From assembly GCF_016008875.1 (NCBI RefSeq), contig NZ_JADTQG010000016.1, positions 108,333-172,332 of the forward strand: 64,000 nt of DNA. Reading direction: 5' to 3'. This DNA is from Ectopseudomonas mendocina. GTDB taxonomy: Bacteria > Pseudomonadota > Gammaproteobacteria > Pseudomonadales > Pseudomonadaceae. Below the pieces are notes generated by a model that was not told the DNA's origin, ran no database searches, and was given only the letters and a program-made list of their open reading frames with translations. A program made the position numbers and the translations under genes. Within the stretch, counting starts at the first letter, position 1. Each line of letters begins with the position of its first letter. Shown here piece after piece: positions 52,422 to 62,200 of this stretch.

Positions 52422-52976
52422 TCAACGGGGTGTGTAATGGGCACGCAACGCTTCGAGTGGCTCATTGCGTACCGGGAAGGAATTCTGCCGACGGTCGGCG
52501 AAGAAGCATTCTAAGGTACGGCCTATGGTCGGGAAAGCCAGCTCTGGCCAGGGGATCTGCGATTCCTCGAACAGCCGTACCTCCAGGCTTTCCTCGCCGA
52601 CGGCGAAGTCCAGATCCACCAGTTCGGCGCGAAACATCATGTACACCTGGCTGATATGCGGCAGGTCGAACAGGGTGTAGAGGCTGAGGTCGCGTACGCG
52701 CGCGCAGGCTTCTTCGAGGGTTTCACGGGCGGCGGCCTGTTCGATGGTCTCGCCGTTTTCCATGAAGCCGGCAGGCAATGTCCAGTAGCCCCGGCGTGGC
52801 TCGATGGCGCGGCGGCAGAGCAGCACCTGGTCACGCCATATGGGCAGGCAGCCGGCAACGATACGCGGGTTTTCATAATGCACGGTGGCGCAGTGACCGC
52901 AGACATGACGCATGCGGTTGTCGCCGGTCGGGATCATGCGGGTGACGGGGTTGCCGCACTGATTGCAGAATTTCAT
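52422..52976 (-). CDS. Nudix hydrolase with zinc ribbon
   Basis: A 184-residue protein with an N-terminal four-cysteine zinc ribbon (C4, C7, C26, C29) and a Nudix domain. The Nudix box spans about 70-92 (GFMENGETIEQAAARETLEEAC), with Cys in place of the usual Gly at its end. The ribbon plus Nudix layout is like NudC (NAD-capped RNA/NADH pyrophosphatase) but shorter, so the substrate is uncertain. ATG 52976 (MKFCNQCG) has AAGAGGAG upstream. The gene is divergent from a second Nudix gene. Confidence 0.85.
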   Translation of the reverse strand: MKFCNQCGNPVTRMIPTGDNRMRHVCGHCATVHYENPRIVAGCLPIWRDQVLLCRRAIEPRRGYWTLPAGFMENGETIEQAAARETLEEACARVRDLSLYTLFDLPHISQVYMMFRAELVDLDFAVGEESLEVRLFEESQIPWPELAFPTIGRTLECFFADRRQNSFPVRNEPLEALRAHYTPR

Positions 52977-53120
52977 GCCCGCTCCTCTTGGTTCTGGCGC
53001 TATCTTGGCGGCCGGTGCGATGACCGGCAAGCCTGCTTTTCAGGCCGCTCGGCCCTTTCCTCGGGGTTGGGCGACCGGTTGCTTTCATGCCATGATGCCT
53101 GGCAAAACAAGACTCCGAGT

Positions 53121-53732
53121 ATGCCCATGCTGGACGAGTTGCTCCATCGCGTGCGCGGCTACAGCCCGCGCCCTCTGGAGACCGAGCGCAGCTTCCCCGA
53201 GGCGGCGGTGCTGGTCCCGATTACCCGCAGTGATGAACCTGAGTTGGTGCTGACCCTGCGCGCCAGCGGTTTGTCGACCCACGGTGGCGAGGTCGCCTTC
53301 CCGGGAGGCCGGCGCGATCCGGAAGATCGCGACCTGGTGGACACCGCGCTGCGTGAGGCCGAGGAGGAGATCGGCCTGCCACCGGGGTTGGTCGAAGTGG
53401 TCGGGCCGCTCAGCAGCCTGGTGTCGCGGCATGGCATTCAGGTCACGCCTTACGTCGGGGTGGTGCCGGACTACGTCGAGTACAAGGCCAACGATGCCGA
53501 AATCGCCGCGGTGTTCTCGGTGCCGCTGGAGTTCTTCCGCAGCGACCCGCGCGAGATAACCCACCGTATCGATTACCTCGGGCGCAGCTGGTACGTGCCG
53601 TCCTACACCTATGGCGAGTTCCGCATCTGGGGGCTCACGGCGATCATGGTGGTGGAACTGGTCAACCTGATCTTCGACGATGCGCAGATCGCCCTGCACC
53701 AGCCGCCCGAACACTTCATACACCTGCGCTGA
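53121..53732 (+). CDS. CoA pyrophosphatase, NudL-type Nudix hydrolase
   Basis: A 203-residue Nudix hydrolase with the extended CoA motif: LRASGLSTHGGEVAFPGGRRD directly before the Nudix box (ALREAEEEIGL). Such enzymes (YeaB/NudL) split CoA and derivatives to 3',5'-ADP and phosphopantetheine. ATG 53121 is used; ATG 53127 is close by. It is followed 22 bases later by a gamma-carbonic-anhydrase-like gene. Confidence 0.88.
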   Translation: MPMLDELLHRVRGYSPRPLETERSFPEAAVLVPITRSDEPELVLTLRASGLSTHGGEVAFPGGRRDPEDRDLVDTALREAEEEIGLPPGLVEVVGPLSSLVSRHGIQVTPYVGVVPDYVEYKANDAEIAAVFSVPLEFFRSDPREITHRIDYLGRSWYVPSYTYGEFRIWGLTAIMVVELVNLIFDDAQIALHQPPEHFIHLR

Positions 53733-53754
53733 CTAGCGCCGAGGACTGACGAGC

Positions 53755-54279
53755 ATGAAATACCGTCTGGGAAGCTCCCGTGTCGATGCCCATCCCGATA
53801 GTTGGGTCGCGCCAAGCGCCGATCTGATCGGCAAGATCCGCCTGGAGGCGGGGGCCAGCGTCTGGTTCGGTGCGGTGCTGCGCGGCGACAACGAACTGAT
53901 CCATATCGGTGAGAACAGCAACGTGCAGGACGGCAGTGTCATGCACACCGACATGGGCTTTCCGTTGACCCTGGGCAAGGGCGTCACCGTCGGCCACAAC
54001 GTGATGATGCACGGCTGCAGCGTCGACGATTACAGCCTGATCGGCATCAACGCGGTGATCCTCAACGGCGCCAAGATCGGCAAATACTGCATCATCGGCG
54101 CCAACAGCCTGATTCCCGAAGGCAAGGTGATTCCCGACGGCAGCCTGGTCATGGGCAGCCCGGGCAAGGTGGTGCGCGAACTCACCGAGCAGCAGAAGAA
54201 GATGCTCGAAGCCAGTGCCGCCCACTACGTTCATAATGCGCAGCGCTATGCCCGAGAGCTGGTTGTTGACGATGAATGA
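53755..54279 (+). CDS. Gamma-carbonic anhydrase family protein
   Basis: A 174-residue left-handed beta-helix protein of hexapeptide repeats (for example LIGINAVILNGAKIGKYCIIGANSLIPEG), trimeric in the family. The three metal histidines are H64 (MHTD), H81 and H86 (GHNVMMHG). It is of the YrdA/PaaY class, in which carbonic anhydrase or thioesterase activity is not always found. It overlaps the DUF1289 gene by 8 bases. Confidence 0.92.
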   Translation: MKYRLGSSRVDAHPDSWVAPSADLIGKIRLEAGASVWFGAVLRGDNELIHIGENSNVQDGSVMHTDMGFPLTLGKGVTVGHNVMMHGCSVDDYSLIGINAVILNGAKIGKYCIIGANSLIPEGKVIPDGSLVMGSPGKVVRELTEQQKKMLEASAAHYVHNAQRYARELVVDDE

Positions 54280-54469
54280 CGAGAAACCCGTGCGCTCGCC
54301 CTGCGTACATGTCTGTGCGCTGGACGAGCAGGACATCTGCATTGGCTGTCAGCGTACGGCTGCCGAAATCACCCGCTGGGGCCGCATGGACAATGCCGAG
54401 CGCCGCGAGGTGCTGCAACTTTGCCTGGCGCGCGCCCGCGCCGGCGGCCTGCTAATGACGCCTTCCTGA
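54272..54469 (+). CDS. DUF1289 domain protein
   Basis: A 65-residue protein with the DUF1289 pattern: SPCVHVCALDEQDICIGCQRT with four cysteines (C11, C15, C23, C26 by my count), then EITRWGRMDNAERREVL. A metal or Fe-S site is possible, function unknown. ATG 54272 lies inside the end of the gamma-carbonic-anhydrase-like gene, so translation is probably coupled. Confidence 0.85.
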   Translation: MNDEKPVRSPCVHVCALDEQDICIGCQRTAAEITRWGRMDNAERREVLQLCLARARAGGLLMTPS

Positions 54470-54491
54470 TTCACTGTTCGAGGAAACCCTC

Positions 54492-55673
54492 ATGCCCCGT
54501 ATTGGAACCCCTCTGTCGCCCTCCGCGACCCGCGTACTGCTGTGTGGCTGCGGCGAGCTCGGCAAGGAAGTGGTGATCGAGCTGCAGCGCCTGGGCTGCG
54601 AAGTCATCGGCGTGGATCGCTATGCCAATGCCCCGGCCATGCAGGTGGCGCATCGCAGTCACGTGATCGACATGCTCGACGGCGCGGCCCTGCGCGCGGT
54701 GATCGAGAAGGAGCAGCCGCACTACATCGTCCCGGAGATCGAGGCCATCGCCACTGCCACGCTGGTCGAGCTGGAGGCCGAAGGTTTCAACGTGGTGCCG
54801 ACCGCGCGCGCTGCGCAACTGACCATGAACCGCGAGGGCATTCGTCGCCTCGCGGCCGAAGAGCTGGGGCTGCCGACCTCGCCATACCATTTCTCCGACA
54901 CCTTCGAGGATTACGCCGCGGCGGTGAAATCCGTCGGCTACCCCTGCGTGGTCAAGCCGATCATGAGTTCTTCCGGCAAGGGGCAAAGCGTGCTCAAGAG
55001 CGACGCCGACCTGCAGCGTGCCTGGGATTACGCCCAGGAAGGTGGTCGTGCCGGCAAGGGCCGGGTGATCGTCGAGGGCTTTATCGACTTCGATTACGAA
55101 ATCACCCTGCTCACCGTGCGCCACGCCGCTGGCACCAGCTTCTGCGCGCCGATCGGCCATCGCCAGGAGAATGGCGACTATCAGGAGTCCTGGCAGCCGC
55201 AGCCGATGAGCGCCAAGGCCCTGGCCGAGTCCGAGCGAGTCGCCCTCGCCGTGACCGAGGCGCTGGGCGGGCGGGGTCTGTTCGGTGTCGAACTGTTCGT
55301 CAAGGGCGATCAGGTGTGGTTCAGCGAGGTCTCGCCGCGCCCGCATGACACCGGTCTGGTGACACTGATCTCCCAGGAGCTTTCCGAATTCGCCCTGCAT
55401 GCGCGCGCCATTCTCGGCCTGCCGATCCCGGTGATCCGCCAGATGGGGCCGTCGGCTTCGGCGGTGATTCTGGTGCAAGGCGATTCGCAGCAGGCCAGCT
55501 TCGCCAACCTCGGCGCCGCGCTGAGCGAGGAAGATACGGCGCTGCGTCTGTTCGGTAAGCCGGAAGTCAAAGGCCAACGGCGCATGGGCGTGGCGCTGGC
55601 GCGTGACGCCTCCATCGAAACGGCTCGCGCCAAGGCGCTGCGCAGCGCGCAAGCGGTTCGCGTGCAGCTGTGA
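54492..55673 (+). CDS. purT: Formate-dependent GAR transformylase
   Basis: A 393-residue ATP-grasp enzyme that makes formyl-GAR from GAR, formate and ATP, an alternative to PurN in purine synthesis. Signatures include LLCGCGELGKEVVIELQRLG, the ATP-grasp loop SSSGKGQS and the C-terminal VSPRPHDTGLVTL. A ribosome site (CGAGGAAAC) precedes ATG 54492. It overlaps the downstream SGNH hydrolase gene by 4 bases. Confidence 0.96.
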   Translation: MPRIGTPLSPSATRVLLCGCGELGKEVVIELQRLGCEVIGVDRYANAPAMQVAHRSHVIDMLDGAALRAVIEKEQPHYIVPEIEAIATATLVELEAEGFNVVPTARAAQLTMNREGIRRLAAEELGLPTSPYHFSDTFEDYAAAVKSVGYPCVVKPIMSSSGKGQSVLKSDADLQRAWDYAQEGGRAGKGRVIVEGFIDFDYEITLLTVRHAAGTSFCAPIGHRQENGDYQESWQPQPMSAKALAESERVALAVTEALGGRGLFGVELFVKGDQVWFSEVSPRPHDTGLVTLISQELSEFALHARAILGLPIPVIRQMGPSASAVILVQGDSQQASFANLGAALSEEDTALRLFGKPEVKGQRRMGVALARDASIETARAKALRSAQAVRVQL

Positions 55674-56404
55674 GCCGGCACGCGCTGTGGTGGCTGGCGG
55701 CCTTGCCGCTGCTGCCATTAGCGCTGCCTCTGGCCCTGCATACCCGGCGTACGGCGTTGCGCCTGCCGGTTGCGCAAGGCGAGCCGAGCGGCATCGCCGC
55801 GGCACATTTGCCGGGTGAGCCGTTTCGCCTGCTGCTGATCGGTGAGTCGACCGTGGCCGGCGTCGGCGTCACCCGTTTCGATCTGTCTCTGGCGAGTTGC
55901 CTGGCCGCTGCCCTGGCCGAACGTCTGGGGCGACCGGTGCGCTGGCGCGCCTGTGGCGAGAACGGCATCACCGCAGCTCAGGCACATGAGCGCCTGTTGC
56001 CGCTGGGGCTGGCGGAACCTGCCGATCTGGCGCTGCTGGTATTCGGCGTCAATGACGCCACGGGCCTGACTGCGAGCAAGCGCTGGCTGCAGGCGCTTAC
56101 GGCGATGGCCGATGCGCTGGCAGCTCGGGGTTGTCTCGTGGCGTTCAGCGCGGTGCCGCCGTTACAGCATTTCAGCGCCTTGCCCTGGTTGCTGCGGCAA
56201 TTGATGGGTTGGCGCGCGCGTTTGCTCGATGGTGAATTGCAGAATCTCGCGCAACGCCTCGGGGCGATGCATTGCGCGCTGGAGCTACCGTTCGAGGCCC
56301 ACTATCTGGCCGAGGATGGCTATCACCCGTCGGCGCTGGGCTACCGGCAGTGGGCGGCGGGACTTGCCGAACGCCTCACTCCGTTTCTGCAGCGTCCGGT
56401 TTGA
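55670..56404 (+). CDS. SGNH/GDSL hydrolase, membrane-anchored or secreted
   Basis: A 244-residue SGNH-family esterase. Block I is LLIGEST with the nucleophile S60 (GES in place of GDS), block II/III residues appear in GENGIT and VFGVNDATG, and the catalytic Asp-His are in EDGYHPSALGYRQW. The N-terminus has a hydrophobic segment (about 6-22) that is a signal or anchor. It starts GTG 55670 inside purT, and its last 29 bases overlap the convergent CorB-like gene. Confidence 0.87.
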   Translation: MSRHALWWLAALPLLPLALPLALHTRRTALRLPVAQGEPSGIAAAHLPGEPFRLLLIGESTVAGVGVTRFDLSLASCLAAALAERLGRPVRWRACGENGITAAQAHERLLPLGLAEPADLALLVFGVNDATGLTASKRWLQALTAMADALAARGCLVAFSAVPPLQHFSALPWLLRQLMGWRARLLDGELQNLAQRLGAMHCALELPFEAHYLAEDGYHPSALGYRQWAAGLAERLTPFLQRPV

Positions 56405-57662
56405 TCTTCTTCACCTGCCACACGCGCACGCTCTTCACCCGGTTTTCCGCGGCCTGGAGGATCTCCAGGCGATAGGGGCCGATCTTCAGGCAGACGCTGC
56501 TGTCGGGGATGGTTTCCAGCGCCTCGGTGATCAGGCCGTTGAGGGTCTTGGGCCCATCGCTGGGCAGGTGCCAGCCGAGGGTCTTGTTCACTTCGCGAAT
56601 GTAGGCGGCACCATCAATGACCAGCGTGCCGTCTTCCTGCGGGTGGATGTCGGGGCTGCGCAGGCTGTCCTGGTTGCTGAAGTCGCCGACGATCTCTTCG
56701 AGGATGTCTTCCAGGGTGACGATACCGATCACGTCGCCGTATTCGTCGACGACGATGCCGATGCGCCGCTTCTGCTTCTGGAAGTTGATCAGCTGGGTCG
56801 CCAGCGGCGTATTTTCCGGGATGAAATAGGGTTCGTTGCAGGCTGCCAGCAGCGCGTCCTTGGTCAACTGGTTATGCGTCAGCAGGCGGGCGATCTGGCG
56901 CATGTGTACCACGCCCTCGATCTGGTTGATGTCGCCGCGGAACACCGGCAGGCGCGTGTGCGGCGTGCTGCGCAACTGGCCGACGATGACCTCCAGGTCG
57001 TCGTCGAGATCGATGCCGGCCACTTCGTTGCGCGGAATCATGATGTCGTCGACCGTGACCCGTTCCAGATCGAGAATGCCCAGCAGCATGTCCTGGCGGT
57101 TCTTCGGCAGCTCCGAGCCGGATTCGCGCACCACGCTGCGCAGCTCCTCGGTGGACAGGCTGTCACTGGCGCGCTGCGCCGGATCGACGCCGACCAGGCG
57201 CAGCAGGCAGTTGCTGATCACACCGGTCAGCCATACCACCGGGTAGAGCACGCGTTGCAGCAGGCTCAGCACGCGACTGGCAGGGAAGGCGACCAGTTCC
57301 GGGCGCAGTGCAGCCAAGGTCTTGGGCGTGATCTCGCCGAAAATCAGTACAACGATGGTCAGGCCGGCGGTGGCGATGGCGATGCCTGCCTCACCCCACA
57401 TATCGACCGCCAGCACCGTGGCGATGGAGGCGGCGAGAATGTTGACCACATTGTTGCCGACTAGGATGGTGCCGAGCAGGCGGTCCGGGCGGTCGAGCAG
57501 GCGGGTCACGCGTTTGGCGCCGCTGTGTCCTTCCTTGGCCAGATGCTTGAGCCGATAGCGGTTGAGGCTGAGCATGCCGGTCTCGGAGCTGGAGAAGAAC
57601 GCCGAGCAGAGAATCAGAAAAATCAGCAGGCCGAGCAGGTAGGTCGAATGAAGGTCGTTCAC
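56376..57662 (-). CDS. CorB/YfjD-type HlyC/CorC family membrane protein
   Basis: A 428-residue protein: an N-terminal CNNM/DUF21 membrane domain (about 1-190, with SSSETGMLSLNRYRL and IFGEITPKTLA), a CBS pair (about 200-330, with VDEYGDVIGIVTLEDILEEI) and a C-terminal CorC_HlyC domain. Relatives (CorB, CNNM) act in magnesium transport; older haemolysin labels are misleading. ATG 57662 lies 10 bases after the stop of the CcsA-like gene, so the two form a unit. Confidence 0.9.
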   Translation of the reverse strand: MNDLHSTYLLGLLIFLILCSAFFSSSETGMLSLNRYRLKHLAKEGHSGAKRVTRLLDRPDRLLGTILVGNNVVNILAASIATVLAVDMWGEAGIAIATAGLTIVVLIFGEITPKTLAALRPELVAFPASRVLSLLQRVLYPVVWLTGVISNCLLRLVGVDPAQRASDSLSTEELRSVVRESGSELPKNRQDMLLGILDLERVTVDDIMIPRNEVAGIDLDDDLEVIVGQLRSTPHTRLPVFRGDINQIEGVVHMRQIARLLTHNQLTKDALLAACNEPYFIPENTPLATQLINFQKQKRRIGIVVDEYGDVIGIVTLEDILEEIVGDFSNQDSLRSPDIHPQEDGTLVIDGAAYIREVNKTLGWHLPSDGPKTLNGLITEALETIPDSSVCLKIGPYRLEILQAAENRVKSVRVWQVKKIKPDAAETE

Positions 57663-57672
57663 GACGTCTGCC

Positions 57673-58473
57673 TCAGATGTGCAGGATGAATTCGCGCACC
57701 AGCTTGCTGCCGAAGTAGGCCAGCATCAGCAGGCAGAACCCGGCGAGGGTCCAGCGAATGGCCTTGTGACCGCGCCAGCCGAGCTGGTGGCGACCCCACA
57801 GCAGCACTGCGAACACCACCCAGGCGAAACAGGACAGGATGGTTTTGTGCACCAGGTGCTGGGCGAACAGATCATCGATGTACAGCGCGCCGGACAGCAG
57901 CGACAGTGAAAGCAGCACCCAGCCAGCGAAGAGGAAGCCGAACAGCAGGCTTTCCATGGTCTGCAGCGGCGGGAAGTTGCGGATCAGTCCGGATGGATGC
58001 TTGTGCTTGAGCTGATAGTCCTGCAGCAGCAACAGCACCGACTGGAACACGGCGATGGTGAGCATGCCGTAGGCCAGCACCGACAGCAGGATATGGGCGA
58101 GGATGCCGGGGTGTTCGTCGATCGGGTTGATCGTGCCGCTGGGCATGAACTCGGCGGCCAGCACGGTCAGCGTGCCGAGCGGGAACAGCAATAACAGCAG
58201 GTTTTCCACCGGTATGCGCACGCAGGCCAGAAGAATCAGGCCGATGACCGCGCAGGCGATCAGGCTGGCTGCATTGAAGAAGTCCAGGTTAAGGCCGTGT
58301 ACGTCGTACAGCTGGAAAAACAGGCTGACGACATGCAGGCACAAGGCGAGCACACCAAGCGACGCCAGCAGGCGTTTGTCGGGAATGCTGCGCTGCGTCA
58401 GGCGCAGACCTTGGTAAGCGGCGGCGCCGGCATAAAGGAGGGCGGCGGCGAGGCTGGGCAACAGAGGGTGCAT
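57673..58473 (-). CDS. CcsA/YpjD-like membrane protein (cytochrome c assembly family)
   Basis: A 266-residue protein with about eight membrane helices, matching the CcsA/YpjD branch of haem-handling proteins (DEHPGILAHILLSVLAYGMLT; QTMESLLFGFLFAGW). The conserved histidines (H in EHPG and AHILL, H in QHLVHKT) are possible haem ligands. Its exact role is unknown; the gene sits next to ffh in most pseudomonads. ATG 58473 (MHPLLPSLAAALLY) is preferred to 58515. Confidence 0.85.
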   Translation of the reverse strand: MHPLLPSLAAALLYAGAAAYQGLRLTQRSIPDKRLLASLGVLALCLHVVSLFFQLYDVHGLNLDFFNAASLIACAVIGLILLACVRIPVENLLLLLFPLGTLTVLAAEFMPSGTINPIDEHPGILAHILLSVLAYGMLTIAVFQSVLLLLQDYQLKHKHPSGLIRNFPPLQTMESLLFGFLFAGWVLLSLSLLSGALYIDDLFAQHLVHKTILSCFAWVVFAVLLWGRHQLGWRGHKAIRWTLAGFCLLMLAYFGSKLVREFILHI

Positions 58474-58570
58474 AAATCCGTGTAAGGCGAGCCCGAAAGG
58501 CGCTGAGTGTGGCACAGAAGGGCGTCGACACGAAAGACTGCCGGCGGTGTCGGCGGCTCGGCGACTCCGC

Positions 58571-58576
58571 TATAAT
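58571..58576 (+). promoter_or_regulatory. -10 element of the ffh promoter
   Basis: Perfect TATAAT 55 bases before the ffh ATG, followed by CCGCCGCC. The -35 is poor (TGTCGG at 58548-58553 with 17-base spacing). It lies in the divergent gap with the CcsA-like gene. Confidence 0.55.
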
Positions 58577-58630
58577 CCGCCGCCTGTCGTACACCCGGCG
58601 CGCCGGGTCGCACCTATCAAAGGAACGCGC

Positions 58631-60010
<1,380 letters not shown>

Positions 60011-60013
60011 GAA

Positions 60014-60098
60014 AGCAGCCACAAGCCACGAGCTTCAAGGCGCAAGAAAGAGCTGCAGTCTGAAAATCTGCTTTTACTTGTAGCTTGTGGCTTGAAGC
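60014..60098. repeat. AGCTTG-rich inverted repeat before rpsP
   Basis: The left arm (CAGCCACAAGCCACGAGCTT) and right arm (TAGCTTGTGGCTTGAAGCC) are partly complementary. The right part matches 1052-1076 with one mismatch. Its end overlaps the -35 of the rpsP promoter. Confidence 0.65.
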
Positions 60099-60120
60099 CT
60101 ACCGCTTTTGCTCATAGAAT
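60092..60120 (+). promoter_or_regulatory. Sigma-70 promoter of rpsP-rimM-trmD-rplS
   Basis: TTGAAG (60092-60097), 17-base spacer, TAGAAT (60115-60120). The -35 hexamer lies in the repeat 60014-60098. A GGCC-rich stretch follows the -10, as at other strong promoters here. Confidence 0.6.
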
Positions 60121-60194
60121 ATGCGGCCTTTCGGGCCTAGGCCCATTTTTGATGTGTGCCTCAAGTTAGCACCGACTACAGGAACGATGTTCTC

Positions 60195-60446
60195 ATGGTA
60201 ACTATTCGTCTCGCTCGCGGCGGCTCCAAAAAGCGCCCCTTCTACCACCTGACCGTGACCAACAGCCGCAATGCGCGCGACGGTCGCTTCGTAGAGCGTA
60301 TCGGTTTCTTCAACCCGATCGCCTCGGGTGCTGAAGTCAAGCTGTCCGTAAACCAAGAGCGCGCTAACTACTGGCTGGGCCAGGGCGCTCAGCCGTCTGA
60401 GCGTGTTGCTCAGCTGCTCAAGGAAGCTGCCAAGGCTGCTGCCTAA
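60195..60446 (+). CDS. rpsP: 30S ribosomal protein S16
   Basis: An 83-residue S16 (MVTIRLARGGSKKRPFYHL), the standard bacterial length. ATG 60195 follows AGGAACG; an upstream frame start at 60156 is untenable because it adds non-homologous residues. It is first in the conserved rpsP-rimM-trmD-rplS operon. Confidence 0.98.
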   Translation: MVTIRLARGGSKKRPFYHLTVTNSRNARDGRFVERIGFFNPIASGAEVKLSVNQERANYWLGQGAQPSERVAQLLKEAAKAAA

Positions 60447-60455
60447 GCATCTTCT

Positions 60456-60992
60456 ATGAGTACGACGCCGGCCGTCGCCGAGGATCTGATCGTTCTCGGC
60501 AAGATTGTTTCGGTGCACGGCGTCAAGGGTGAAGTGAAGGTGTACTCCTTTACCGATCCCATCGATAACGTGCTCGATTACCGCCACTGGACGCTCAAGC
60601 GTGACGGTGAGGTAAAGAAAGTGGAATTGGCCAGCGGCCGCCTGCAAGGCAAGGTGCTGGTAGCCAAGTTGAAGGGTCTGGATGATCGCGAAATTGCGCG
60701 TACCTACGCCGGTTTCGAGATCTGTGTGCCGCGTAGCGAGCTGCCGGACCTGGATGATGGCGAGTTCTACTGGTACCAGTTGCAGGGCTTGAAAGTCATC
60801 GATCAGGCGGGGCAGTTGCTCGGCGTGGTCGACCATCTGTTCGAGACCGGTGCCAACGATGTGATGGTGGTCAAGGCTTGCGCAGGCAGCCTGGACGATC
60901 GCGAGCGTCTGCTGCCCTACACGGACCAGTGCGTGCTTTCGATCGATCTGGCCGCTGGCGAGATGCGGGTCGACTGGGATGCGGATTTCTAA
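60456..60992 (+). CDS. rimM: Ribosome maturation factor RimM
   Basis: A 178-residue 16S rRNA processing factor that helps assemble the 30S head. The N-terminal RimM domain (LIVLGKIVSVHGVKGEVKV) and C-terminal PRC-barrel (LPYTDQCVLSIDLAAGEMRVDW) are clear. It starts 9 bases after rpsP and ends 5 bases before trmD. It binds S19, fitting its place among ribosomal genes. Confidence 0.97.
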   Translation: MSTTPAVAEDLIVLGKIVSVHGVKGEVKVYSFTDPIDNVLDYRHWTLKRDGEVKKVELASGRLQGKVLVAKLKGLDDREIARTYAGFEICVPRSELPDLDDGEFYWYQLQGLKVIDQAGQLLGVVDHLFETGANDVMVVKACAGSLDDRERLLPYTDQCVLSIDLAAGEMRVDWDADF

Positions 60993-60997
60993 GGCTC

Positions 60998-61741
60998 ATG
61001 CGCGTAGAAGTCATCACCCTGTTCCCGGAAATGTTCGCCGCCATCGGCGAGTACGGCATCACCAGTCGTGCGGTCAGGCAGGAGCTGCTCAAGCTCAATT
61101 GCTGGAACCCGCGGGACTACACGACGGATCGCCACCATACGGTGGATGACCGCCCCTTCGGCGGTGGTCCGGGGATGGTGATGAAGATCAAGCCTCTCGA
61201 GGACGCTTTGGCCAGTGCCAAGCAGGCCGCGGGGGAGACGGCGAAGGTGATCTACCTGTCGCCGCAGGGGCGTAGTCTGAATCAGGCTGCGGTCCGCGAG
61301 CTGGCGCAGGAGGATGCATTGATCCTGATCGCCGGTCGTTATGAAGGCATCGACGAGCGTTTCATCGAGACGCATGTCGATGAGGAATGGTCGATTGGCG
61401 ACTACGTCCTGTCCGGCGGTGAGCTGCCGGCCATGGTGCTGATCGATGCGGTGACGCGCCTTTTGCCTGGTGCATTGGGTCATGCCGATTCGGCCGAGGA
61501 GGACTCCTTTACGGATGGCCTGCTCGACTGCCCGCACTACACCCGCCCGGAGGTGTATGCGGATAAACGTGTTCCCGAAGTGTTGCTTAGTGGCAACCAC
61601 GAACACATCCGGCGCTGGCGTTTACAGCAGTCCCTTGGTAGGACCTGGGAACGCCGCGCCGATCTTCTGGATAGCCGCTCGCTTTCTGGAGAAGAGAAGA
61701 AGCTGCTGGAGGAATACATCCGCCAGCGGGACGATAGTTAA
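60998..61741 (+). CDS. trmD: tRNA (guanine-N1)-methyltransferase TrmD
   Basis: A 247-residue SPOUT methyltransferase that makes m1G37 in tRNAs reading CNN and related codons, preventing frameshifts. The trefoil-knot SAM site is shown by YLSPQGR, IAGRYEGIDERFIE and DYVLSGGELPAM. ATG 60998 (MRVEVITLFPEMF) is standard; a longer frame through rimM is not used. Confidence 0.97.
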   Translation: MRVEVITLFPEMFAAIGEYGITSRAVRQELLKLNCWNPRDYTTDRHHTVDDRPFGGGPGMVMKIKPLEDALASAKQAAGETAKVIYLSPQGRSLNQAAVRELAQEDALILIAGRYEGIDERFIETHVDEEWSIGDYVLSGGELPAMVLIDAVTRLLPGALGHADSAEEDSFTDGLLDCPHYTRPEVYADKRVPEVLLSGNHEHIRRWRLQQSLGRTWERRADLLDSRSLSGEEKKLLEEYIRQRDDS

Positions 61742-61783
61742 CGTATCGATGGCAGGCCGGGAGGCTTGTCTTAGGAGCGAAGC

Positions 61784-62134
61784 ATGACCAACAAAATTAT
61801 CCAGATGCTCGAAGCCGAGCAGATGAACAAAGAAATCCCGACTTTCGCACCGGGCGACACCGTTGTCGTGCAAGTGAAAGTGAAGGAAGGCGACCGTCAG
61901 CGTCTGCAGGCTTTCGAAGGCGTCGTGATCGCCAAGCGTAACCGCGGCCTGAACAGCGCTTTCACCGTGCGCAAGATCTCCAGCGGTGTTGGCGTCGAGC
62001 GTACCTTCCAGACCTACTCGCCGCTGGTCGACAGCCTGAGCGTCAAGCGTCGCGGTGACGTACGCAAAGCCAAGCTGTACTACCTGCGCGACCTGTCCGG
62101 CAAAGCCGCGCGCATCAAGGAAAAGCTGTCCTAA
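61784..62134 (+). CDS. rplS: 50S ribosomal protein L19
   Basis: A 116-residue L19 with the family core FAPGDTVVVQVKVKEGDRQR and VGVERTFQTYSP. L19 sits at the 30S-50S interface. It follows trmD by 42 bases behind TTAGGAG and is closed by a strong terminator, so it is the last gene of this operon. Confidence 0.98.
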   Translation: MTNKIIQMLEAEQMNKEIPTFAPGDTVVVQVKVKEGDRQRLQAFEGVVIAKRNRGLNSAFTVRKISSGVGVERTFQTYSPLVDSLSVKRRGDVRKAKLYYLRDLSGKAARIKEKLS

Positions 62135-62151
62135 GTTCGGACGCTTCTCTG

Positions 62152-62179
62152 AAAAAAGCAGCCTACGGGCTGCTTTTTT
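62152..62179 (+). terminator. Terminator of the rpsP-rplS operon
   Basis: Twelve-base stem AAAAAAGCAGCC/GGCTGCTTTTTT with a 4-base loop: a textbook intrinsic terminator. Confidence 0.95.
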
Positions 62180-62200
62180 CGTTTCTGGCGTCCAGTAATC

